Below, piece by piece: positions 7,010 to 12,576 of a DNA stretch of 16,867 nt. The first letter of the stretch is position 1. Every line of letters begins with the position of its first letter. Below the pieces are notes generated by a model. The model made no database searches and was not told the DNA's origin. It saw only the letters and a program-made list of their open reading frames with translations. Both the position numbers and the translations under genes were made by a program. The DNA comes from Mageeibacillus sp. UBA5734 (GTDB lineage: Bacteria; Bacillota; Clostridia; Saccharofermentanales; UBA5734): assembly GCA_002419365.1 (NCBI GenBank), contig DIGA01000059.1:1-16867 (forward strand), in the 5' to 3' direction.

Positions 7010-7882
7010 TTAACCAACAAACAACTGTACGTAATAGGCGATGTTTTCATGGACCACATAGCCAATACCGATCTGGGAGCAGGTGTCACTCAGGATATTG
7101 GCCTGATGGGTAGCTGATGCCATCCAGGACTGGACGATGTCGTTGGCAGAATAAGCACCAGAGGTGGCGCAGGCGAAATTTTCGGCACAGGCAGTGGCTA
7201 TTGTGATCCCGTTATCTGTCAGGATTGTGTAGAAAGCCCGGCCATCTGGCCTCAGGTGTGAGGTACAGACCAACAGTTCACTGGCGCGCTGCAGGGCGAT
7301 TTGGTTCAGATTGCCGCTGCTGGTAAGAGCAGGCAATCCAGACTGCAAGCGGATCTGATTGACCAGAGTCAGGATCTCTTCTGGCACTTCTGTCCCGGTT
7401 GGATCAGGAATTGCTTCTGGTACGGCTTCTGCCGTGGTTTCTTGTGTCATCTCTGGGATCGGTTCTGGATTAAGCTCTGGAATCGGTTCCGGGGTGGGGA
7501 TGGGCGTTGGCAGGCGTTTGGATTCAGTCGTTTCTTCTGTTGCAGGCACTGAACCAGGAACAGGTTCTTCTGAATCATGAGACGTCTGGACGTCGCCAAA
7601 ACTGGCGCCCTCGACCCGCAGGTTTTCTGCATAATTTTCACACGTGGCGGTCTCGGGCAGATTGGGCTGACTGGTATCTTCTTTTGGGATTCGGTCAGTC
7701 AAAGGACCCGGATAAGATTTGTCCGGTGCTTGTACAGCCAAGACCATTTCTTTTTGCTGCCAATTATCCGGCTGAGTCCAGGTTGATCCAGATGATGCCA
7801 TCAGCCGTTGTGGCAAAGTCATGGCTGTAATCAGAAGCAGACTGCAAATCAGACTGGCAAATAATACATACCGGCGAAGCAT
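7010..7882 (-). CDS. Secreted CAP/SCP-domain protein 2
   Basis: 290-residue exported protein. A signal peptide (YVLFASLICSLLLITAMTLPQRLMAS) is followed by a long Pro/Glu/Thr-rich linker with PEPIPE-type repeats (about residues 95-165) and a C-terminal CAP domain. Of the usual tetrad, His209 (TSHLRPDG), a Glu at 234 (CAENFA) and His259 (SATHQANIL) are present. The second acidic position, Glu in the AEQIV motif of CAP 1 and SPEQIV of CAP 3, is Asn247 here (SANDIV), with Asp248 next to it. Extra cysteines (LLVC, ATACAENFACA, DTCSQ) set it apart from its paralogues and could form disulfides. It ends YYVQLFVG. The ATG is supported by GGAGGG seven bases upstream. It faces surface protein 2 and lies 187 bases downstream of the sortase gene on the same strand, without an obvious terminator between them. 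Confidence 0.85.
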   Translation of the reverse strand: MLRRYVLFASLICSLLLITAMTLPQRLMASSGSTWTQPDNWQQKEMVLAVQAPDKSYPGPLTDRIPKEDTSQPNLPETATCENYAENLRVEGASFGDVQTSHDSEEPVPGSVPATEETTESKRLPTPIPTPEPIPELNPEPIPEMTQETTAEAVPEAIPDPTGTEVPEEILTLVNQIRLQSGLPALTSSGNLNQIALQRASELLVCTSHLRPDGRAFYTILTDNGITIATACAENFACATSGAYSANDIVQSWMASATHQANILSDTCSQIGIGYVVHENIAYYVQLFVG

Positions 7883-7983
7883 CTTGCACCCTCCACTCTG
7901 GTAGAAATGGCCAGTCTGGATGGTTCAGGATTGGATCCTGGCATGGCAAGATGTCATGGCCGTTCTGGGACTATCGATGCCCC

Positions 7984-7989
7984 ATGATA
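7984..7989 (-). promoter_or_regulatory. Possible extended -10 promoter for CAP protein 2
   Basis: On the minus strand TGG precedes TATCAT, an extended -10 form like that of the sortase promoter. An ATTGCG lies 16 bases upstream. It would give a leader of about 95 nt containing a CAGGAT/ATCCTG hairpin. I do not find the conserved GGCAAACC block of class I riboswitches here. Confidence 0.4.
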
Positions 7990-8069
7990 CCATGGCTAAG
8001 CGTCTCGCAATTTTTTCGTTTGATTACCCAATGATTAAGATTTGTTTTGACGTGCAAGCCTATCTGTCT

Positions 8070-8927
8070 TTATGCCACGGCGCCATGCTCCGGGGCTGGT
8101 TTTTTCCTCGCTACGATGACCATGCGGCCGTCACCGACGTGGTAACTGCAGGTGGAGAGGGTGATCAGCTGGTCACCATATTCAGGGCGGATACCCGTGT
8201 CATAGAGAGACAACTCCAGAGCGTTTTGCACATAATCATTAAACTCGGCCTTGGTGTCAGCCTGGATGAATCGATAGTACATGAATTCCTCGGCATCAGC
8301 AGGATAGACTTGAGTCATGAAAGCGGCAAAAATCTCATACTCGCCAGTTTCATACAGGGTATCGAACTGGACCGTCGGGTGGGTCTCAAAATAATAGCGG
8401 CTCTGGTATTTCGCCAAGGTGGCAAACATACTGCCATCCTTCATGTTGTGGGCATGGAGCAGGACATTGGTGGTCCGGGGCACCAGGCTGGAGCGGTAAT
8501 CGACAAAAGGCAGGCCATGTTTGCTATCCTTGCCTTCGAAATCGCGGTAGAGGTAGTAATTTGGGTCGTGCGGTGTGTACATGACTGGATAATTGACCTC
8601 AGAATCCTCGATCTTGATCCAGCCAACCAGGTCAGGGTTCTGCTCATATAAGGTCTGGTACTGCGGCAGGACTTGCGGGACTGGTTCAGGTGTCGTTTCA
8701 ACCGGTTCGCCGGGGTTGTCAGCGTCGCTGGGCAAAGGCTCGGTGGCGACTGTTTCAGATGGCTGGGTTATCGCGGTCTGGGCCGCATCGACCAGAGCAG
8801 ACAGTTCACGCAGGTTGTTACGATCCTGGGTGCTCTGGATGTAGCCGTAAAGCAAATAACCAACATAGGCAAGCACGGCCACTGCATAGAGTGCCAATGC
8901 GATCCTGAATTTTTTAGACTTTTTCAT
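8070..8927 (-). CDS. Class B sortase
   Basis: 285-residue membrane-anchored transpeptidase that cleaves sorting motifs between Thr and Gly and links the protein to peptidoglycan. An N-terminal transmembrane helix (about 8-30) is followed by a Pro/Glu/Thr-rich linker (about 50-88) and a catalytic domain. The order of motifs is that of class B enzymes: LYEQNPDLVGWIKI, NYPVMY, the His motif HAHNMKDGSMF (His160), the Cys motif TLSTC (Cys260) and Arg268 in GDGRMVIVAR. The His motif usually reads GHNM; here Ala replaces Gly. The start ATG at 8927 is preceded by GGAGTGA; a GTG six codons upstream has no such site. It is the only sortase visible, and the three (M/I)PxTGD proteins of this window are its likely substrates. 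It may be co-transcribed with CAP protein 2. Confidence 0.92.
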   Translation of the reverse strand: MKKSKKFRIALALYAVAVLAYVGYLLYGYIQSTQDRNNLRELSALVDAAQTAITQPSETVATEPLPSDADNPGEPVETTPEPVPQVLPQYQTLYEQNPDLVGWIKIEDSEVNYPVMYTPHDPNYYLYRDFEGKDSKHGLPFVDYRSSLVPRTTNVLLHAHNMKDGSMFATLAKYQSRYYFETHPTVQFDTLYETGEYEIFAAFMTQVYPADAEEFMYYRFIQADTKAEFNDYVQNALELSLYDTGIRPEYGDQLITLSTCSYHVGDGRMVIVARKKPAPEHGAVA

Positions 8928-8977
8928 ATGATTCACTCCGATCACGCTCGGCAGGAATGTGGATGGTTTGTGATCGA

Positions 8978-8986
8978 ATTATACCA
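8978..8986 (-). promoter_or_regulatory. Extended -10 promoter of the sortase gene
   Basis: On the minus strand TGG precedes a perfect TATAAT (8983-8978). The -35 region (TGATTT, 17 bases upstream) is weak, as is common with extended -10 elements. Predicted leader about 45 nt. Confidence 0.6.
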
Positions 8987-9037
8987 TGATGACAGATGGT
9001 AAATCAGTCAGGCAGGATACTCTTTACGGACCTTTAT

Positions 9038-9052
9038 TGACAATGATTACCA
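9038..9052. promoter_or_regulatory. Fur-like operator, site 1
   Basis: TGACAATGATTACCA differs from the 7-1-7 Fur box TGATAAT-N-ATTATCA at two positions. It lies 45 bp upstream of a better site, between the divergent sortase and surface protein 3 promoters. Confidence 0.5.
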
Positions 9053-9082
9053 TTAAAAAGAACCATTCGTAACCTGTGTATC

Positions 9083-9097
9083 TGATATTGATTATCA
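9083..9097. promoter_or_regulatory. Fur-like operator, site 2
   Basis: TGATATTGATTATCA matches the 7-1-7 Fur box TGATAAT-N-ATTATCA with a single mismatch. It covers the -35 region of the proposed surface protein 3 promoter, a position expected to repress. Zur and PerR boxes are related in sequence, so the family is better supported than the exact regulator. Confidence 0.6.
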
Positions 9098-9104
9098 TTT
9101 TCCT

Positions 9105-9110
9105 TCATAC
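9105..9110 (+). promoter_or_regulatory. Possible -10 element for surface protein 3
   Basis: CATACT, resembling the TATACT of cassette 1, is placed to start transcription near 9117, at the 5' end of the riboswitch. No clear -35 is visible; that region is occupied by the Fur-like site. Confidence 0.4.
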
Positions 9111-9115
9111 TGATT

Positions 9116-9212
9116 TCAATGGAAGCAATGAATCTCAGGACCAATTGGACGCTTGTCCTGAGAGGAGCCAGTAGCGTAACCGGCCAGAGTAATAAACCAC
9201 GGCCGGTTTTTT
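9116..9212 (+). promoter_or_regulatory. Cyclic di-GMP-II riboswitch, copy 3
   Basis: The copy closest to the C. acetobutylicum class II aptamer as I remember it. It shares GGAAnCAATGA at the 5' side and AATTGG, CTTG, GAG, AGTAG and AACCGnCC in a core of the same 43-nt length, while the ACGC/GCGT stem replaces GCAC/GUGC by compensatory changes. TCTCAGGAC (9133-9141) pairs perfectly with GTCCTGAGA (9155-9163), and ACGC (9149-9152) with GCGT (9174-9177). P1 is short (TGG with CCA). The 3' end AACCGGCC doubles as the terminator arm. Confidence 0.88.
9178..9212 (+). terminator. Intrinsic terminator of riboswitch copy 3
   Basis: AACCGGCC (9178-9185) pairs with GGCCGGTT (9201-9208), followed by TTTT and more T-rich sequence. 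Compared with copy 2 an A-T pair has become G-C, a compensatory change. Confidence 0.85.
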
Positions 9213-9247
9213 CGTTTTTGATTATTTCGACTTGAAAGGGGCAGCTT

Positions 9248-10186
9248 ATGAAACGAAAATCACAGTTCCTGAAAACTTACCTCTCTTTCCTCTCCATTTT
9301 GGTTCTTTCATTTAGCTTATTTTCTTTTGTTTCTGCAGCCGGTGAAGGTGCATCGGCCAATGGTGTAACGCCCAGTTTGTTGACTGGAAATCCCGTCCTG
9401 GCTGGTGAGGTGAAAGTCGATCCACCTGTTGATCATGTCTGGTCAGGTAAAATCGATGGCATTGATTACACTGTCCACTTTGATGTATCAGCTGATGGCA
9501 AGTACCTGACCTTCTACTCCGGTGATCATCCTGGCGAAGGACCAGACATCGTTGCTGCAGTCCTGGTCAAAGCAGGTGACGCTGCTTATCTGTACGAGTA
9601 CAGCCCATTGGAAAACGCTGATTCAGGCCTCAGGGCTCCGTTGAACACGGGTGGACAAATTCCTGTCATCAGCCATTACACCTTTGTCCTGAAAGCTCCG
9701 ATAGCAACGACCACAACGACCGAATCAACGACAGAGTCCACAACTGAATCCACAACAGAATCGACGACTGAATCTACAACGGAATCCACGACCGAGTCCA
9801 CGACTGAATCGACGACTGAATCTACCACTGAGTCAACAACCGAATCGACGACAGAATCCACGACGGAATCGACAACGGAGTCAACCACACAAGCCACAAC
9901 TGAAGAAACCACTACCGCCACGACTTCTGCCACCACAGCAGCACCCACAACAACCGCAGCCACAGCGGCACCCACCACAGCATCTGTTGCCGTTTTTGGA
10001 GCTACATTCGTCAGCTCGGAAGATCCGCCAGCCCCATCCCTGATGGTGGCAGGTGCTGAAATGCCCAATACCGGGGATAACAGCTATACCTTCCGGGTCA
10101 TTGCATTTATGGTCCTTCTGCTTGCTGGCACGCTGCTGATCTTCTGGAAATACAAACTCCAGACCGTTGCGGTCGATCAAGAATAA
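9248..10186 (+). CDS. Sortase-anchored surface protein 3 (MPNTG, ESTT-repeat stalk)
   Basis: 312-residue precursor of a wall-anchored protein. The signal peptide ends SFVSAA (about residue 31). The N-terminal domain (about 58-152) matches that of surface protein 1: GIDYTVHFDVSADGKYLTF, then VLVKAGDAAYLYEY, SGLRAP, IPVISHYTFVL. A stalk follows of 14 perfect Glu-Ser-Thr-Thr units (residues 159-214) and a Thr/Ala-rich tail to about 250; such sequences are typical of extended, possibly O-glycosylated wall spacers. The sorting signal is GAEMPNTGD (MPNTG at 272-276), a hydrophobic segment and WKYKLQTVAVDQE; the last residues are less basic than usual, with a single Trp-Lys-Tyr-Lys cluster. AAAGGGG lies six bases before the ATG. 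It is controlled by riboswitch 3 and probably Fur, and converges on CAP protein 3. Confidence 0.88.
   Translation: MKRKSQFLKTYLSFLSILVLSFSLFSFVSAAGEGASANGVTPSLLTGNPVLAGEVKVDPPVDHVWSGKIDGIDYTVHFDVSADGKYLTFYSGDHPGEGPDIVAAVLVKAGDAAYLYEYSPLENADSGLRAPLNTGGQIPVISHYTFVLKAPIATTTTTESTTESTTESTTESTTESTTESTTESTTESTTESTTESTTESTTESTTESTTESTTQATTEETTTATTSATTAAPTTTAATAAPTTASVAVFGATFVSSEDPPAPSLMVAGAEMPNTGDNSYTFRVIAFMVLLLAGTLLIFWKYKLQTVAVDQE
9722..9889 (+). repeat. Tandem 12-bp coding repeat (14 Glu-Ser-Thr-Thr units)
   Basis: Fourteen 12-bp units encode the same four residues without exception, yet codon choice differs from unit to unit (gaa/gag; tca/tcc/tcg/tct; all four Thr codons). This forms the surface protein 3 stalk. 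It is not a CRISPR array: there are no spacers. Confidence 0.95.
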
Positions 10187-10225
10187 ACCAACAAATCCTG
10201 CCTCTTTCATATCCTCCTGACATGT

Positions 10226-10255
10226 AAAAGGCTGCCCGTTAATTGGCAGCCTTTT
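10226..10255. terminator. Bidirectional terminator between surface protein 3 and CAP protein 3
   Basis: GGCTGCC (10230-10236) pairs with GGCAGCC (10245-10251) around an eight-base loop and is flanked by AAAA and TTTT, so it can serve both converging genes. Confidence 0.88.
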
Positions 10256-10305
10256 CGCTTGTCTATAAACCCGGAGGGTTATCCGTGCTGTCTTTATTAA
10301 TCTGC

Positions 10306-11175
10306 TCAGCCGATGAAGAGTTGTTCGAAATATTCTTTGTCACCGATGACAGCGTGGCCGATGCCGATCTGTTTGTAGGATGCGTTCATGATGTTCTTGC
10401 GATGGCCAGGGCTATTCATCCAGGCGGTGACGATCTGCTCGGGAGAATAGGCATTAGCGGTGCCGATGGCGTAATTCTCGCCGCCGGTTTTGGGCTTCAG
10501 GCCGACTTCGGCAAAGACGGTGTAGAACTGGGCGCCATCAGGACGAAGGTGCGGCGAGGGGCTATTGGGCAATTCGACGACGCGGATGGCGGCAGCTTCC
10601 TGTGCCTTGCTGTTGATGGTCAGGGCGGAGAGACCCTCTGCGGCGCGGGCTTCGTTGACCAGGCGCAGGATCTCATCGGTCCAGTAATCACCGGTGGATT
10701 CGATGGCTGCAGGAGCTTCGGTGGCAACAGGAGCAGGAGCGGCGACGGCTGCGGCTTCGACAGTTGCGGCCGGGGTCGGCTGGGCTTCCTGGACTGGGGC
10801 AGCTGGCTCGACTTTTTCAACTGGAGCCTGTTCTTTTTTTACAACAGGAGCTTCTGCCTTGGCTGGCTCGGCTTTGACGGCAGCCAGGGCTGGTGCAGCG
10901 GTTTTGGTTTCAACTTTGGCTGTGGCTTTGGCTTCAACTTTGGCGGGAGCTTCTGTCACGACTGTTTCCGGACGGACAACTTCTGGCCAGGCTACTTCAG
11001 CTTTGGGATATTCGCCGAAGACTTTGGCCTTGGCTTGGGCGATCTGGTCATGAACACGGACGATGCCAGCCGCCTGGGCTGTCACGCTGCTAATACCGAT
11101 GATGCTGGAAAGAACAACAGCAGCACTGATGACCTGGATCGCTTTGCGGGATACGCCGGAAGACAAAAAGGACAT
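10306..11175 (-). CDS. Secreted CAP/SCP-domain protein 3
   Basis: 289-residue exported protein. A signal peptide (MSFLSSGVSRKAIQV to VTAQAAG) is followed by a short conserved motif IAQAKAKVFGEYP...WP, shared with CAP protein 1. An about 110-residue Ala/Pro/Lys/Glu/Val-rich linker of low complexity leads to a C-terminal CAP domain. The tetrad is complete: His209 (SPHLRPDG), Glu233 (GENYA), Glu246 (SPEQIV) and His258 (SPGHRKNIM). It ends YFEQLFIG. The start ATG at 11175 follows GGGAGG and a run of T; longer in-frame extensions would run backwards through the riboswitch and are rejected. It is regulated by a class I c-di-GMP riboswitch, unlike its two paralogues, and faces surface protein 3. The exact role of the CAP domain (protease-like, cell-wall or ligand binding) is unknown. 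Confidence 0.87.
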   Translation of the reverse strand: MSFLSSGVSRKAIQVISAAVVLSSIIGISSVTAQAAGIVRVHDQIAQAKAKVFGEYPKAEVAWPEVVRPETVVTEAPAKVEAKATAKVETKTAAPALAAVKAEPAKAEAPVVKKEQAPVEKVEPAAPVQEAQPTPAATVEAAAVAAPAPVATEAPAAIESTGDYWTDEILRLVNEARAAEGLSALTINSKAQEAAAIRVVELPNSPSPHLRPDGAQFYTVFAEVGLKPKTGGENYAIGTANAYSPEQIVTAWMNSPGHRKNIMNASYKQIGIGHAVIGDKEYFEQLFIG

Positions 11176-11182
11176 TAAAAAA

Positions 11183-11280
11183 CCTCCCAGTTTCGGTAGC
11201 TGGCTGCCACGGGAGATGTCCCAGAGGCCCTTTAGCTTTGCGTCCCAGGCTTTAACCTGGTTTGCCTTTGTCGGCTGAAG
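11183..11280 (-). promoter_or_regulatory. Cyclic di-GMP-I (GEMM) riboswitch of CAP protein 3
   Basis: On the minus strand the leader shows the class I blocks in order: GGCAAACC, the P2 hairpin CCAGG/CCTGG, GGGACGCAAAGC, a P3 hairpin (GGGCCT ... GGGA/TCCC ... GGCAGCC) and GCTACCGAAA. P1 can form from TTCAG and CTGGG. CTGGG overlaps GGGAGG, the ribosome binding site, and the following TTTTTT. CTCCC in P3 can alternatively pair with GGGAG. So the switch could act on translation or by termination, and I cannot tell ON from OFF. Confidence 0.9.
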
Positions 11281-11350
11281 GCTTATCGATGCCCTCGCCT
11301 GTTTTCTTTTGTGCGGCAGATTGCTGTCACACAGCTTTCTGCTTGATGCC

Positions 11351-11379
11351 AGATTACAATATCTTGACAGAGTTGTCAA
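11351..11379 (-). promoter_or_regulatory. Promoter of CAP protein 3
   Basis: On the minus strand a perfect TTGACA (11379-11374), a 17-base spacer and TAATCT (11356-11351). Predicted leader about 169 nt, containing the class I riboswitch. Confidence 0.65.
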
Positions 11380-11399
11380 TCATCGCCAGTCAAAATGTA

Positions 11400-11525
11400 A
11401 TAAATAACACTCAAGACCAATCACTATATTGACAAAGACCGCCAACCTGCACGGATTGACCTAGCTGATATGACGGTCTTTGCAACAGATTGCTTAAATA
11501 GGATGGCTGCGGGGCGAGATCGGCA
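11400..11525. other. Spacer with a wide inverted repeat after pfkA
   Basis: No gene is visible. CAAAGACCG (11433-11441) and CGGTCTTTG (11474-11482) form a 9-bp inverted repeat with a 32-base gap, downstream of pfkA and upstream of the CAP protein 3 promoter. It lacks a T run, so a terminator role is doubtful. Confidence 0.35.
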
Positions 11526-12506
11526 TCAGGATGTCAGAATGATGGCACGCTCCAGCTCGACCGGATCGATCGTCTTTTTCATGTTGAGTGCTTCTTCGAT
11601 ATCGATGTCAACGATCTTGCCGTCCTTGTAGGCAACGACCCGGTTATAGCGACCATCCCGCAGGCATTCCACAGCATGCAAGCCCATCAGGCTGGCCATC
11701 TGGCGGTCACGCAGGGTAGGGCTGCCACCACGCTGGAGGTGGCCGAGAATGGTTGCGCGGGCCTCGATACCAGTCAGTGTTTCAATCTGGCGGGCGATTT
11801 CGTCGGCCTTGGCTGCGCCTTCGGCGACCACAACGATAAAGTGATGCTTGCCACGGTTGCGGCCATCAAGAACGGCCTTGAGCACGTCCCTATTGAAGTC
11901 AAAGGGTTTCTCAGGGATGAGGACGACCTCGGCACCGGTGGCGATACCGACATTGAGCGCAATATAGCCTGCTGCGCGGCCCATGACCTCGATGACGCTG
12001 CAGCGCTCGTGAGACGAAGCCGTGTCACGCAATTTGTCGATGGCTTCCATGGCCGTGTTCATGGCCGTGTCATAACCGATCGTGTAATCCGAGCAGGCGA
12101 TGTCGTTGTCGATCGTGCCGGGGATGCCAATGACCGGGATGCCTTTGCGGGCCAGATCACGTGCACCCTTGAAAGTTCCATCCCCGCCGATTGCAATAAT
12201 GGCATCGAGGTTGAATACCTTGACCATTTCGATCGCCCGGTCAACTCCCTCGGGCGTTTGAAAGGTCTTGGACCGGGCTGTCATCAGGAAGGTCCCTCCC
12301 CGCTGAAGCTTTTCCGAGACCGAGGATCGGTTCAATTCCTCAATATCACCGCGCCAGAGGCCATGATAGCCACGCCGGATGCCATAGACCCGGTAGCCAT
12401 AATACAGGCCGGTGCGGGTGACAGCACGGATGGCTGCATTCATGCCTGGGGCATCCCCGCCACTCGTCAGAACGCCAATGTTCCGGATAACCTTTTGTTC
12501 ATCCAT
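11526..12506 (-). CDS. pfkA: ATP-dependent 6-phosphofructokinase
   Basis: 326-residue cytoplasmic enzyme that phosphorylates fructose 6-phosphate to fructose 1,6-bisphosphate, the committed step of glycolysis. The length fits bacterial PfkA. Visible motifs in order are GVLTSGGDAPGMNAAIR (nucleotide binding), IGGDGTFKGA (the GGDG form of ATP enzymes rather than GGDD of pyrophosphate enzymes), GIPGTIDNDI with the catalytic Asp in TIDND, VIEVMGRAAGYIAL, and LGHLQRGGSPT. The ATG at 12506 is chosen because it opens MDEQKVIRNIGVLTSGG and is preceded by AAGGAGA; the longer open frame upstream overlaps the end of dnaE and is not part of the protein. It follows dnaE on the same strand with a 70-base gap. 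Confidence 0.95.
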   Translation of the reverse strand: MDEQKVIRNIGVLTSGGDAPGMNAAIRAVTRTGLYYGYRVYGIRRGYHGLWRGDIEELNRSSVSEKLQRGGTFLMTARSKTFQTPEGVDRAIEMVKVFNLDAIIAIGGDGTFKGARDLARKGIPVIGIPGTIDNDIACSDYTIGYDTAMNTAMEAIDKLRDTASSHERCSVIEVMGRAAGYIALNVGIATGAEVVLIPEKPFDFNRDVLKAVLDGRNRGKHHFIVVVAEGAAKADEIARQIETLTGIEARATILGHLQRGGSPTLRDRQMASLMGLHAVECLRDGRYNRVVAYKDGKIVDIDIEEALNMKKTIDPVELERAIILTS

Positions 12507-12576
12507 GGGTTTTGCATCTCCTTGATCGATCGATTGCAAAAAATCAGGCCAGACAGCAGCCAGCACAGACACTTCA

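Noticed and set aside
7883..8069. A third class of riboswitch or a degenerate class I switch ahead of CAP protein 2
   Set aside because: A GAGACGCTTAGCC stretch recalls the class I GGGACGCAAAGCC block, but GGCAAACC and the closing GCTACCG blocks are missing and the stretch lies at the -10 region rather than inside the predicted transcript.
9722..9889. Short regular repeats as a CRISPR array
   Set aside because: Units are contiguous 12-bp coding repeats with no spacers and they stay in frame.
9676..10068. Minus-strand Val-Asp-Ser repeat protein
   Set aside because: Antisense of the ESTT repeat; no start signal and no independent support.
10243..11178. 311-residue plus-strand frame rich in Gly/Phe/Cys opposite CAP protein 3
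   Set aside because: The composition is what the complement of the Ala/Pro/Lys-rich linker gives. The minus-strand CAP domain and its riboswitch explain the region.
11433..11482. Inverted repeat as the pfkA terminator
   Set aside because: The gap between arms is 32 bases and no T run follows on the minus strand, so intrinsic termination is not supported. It is kept only as an unexplained repeat.
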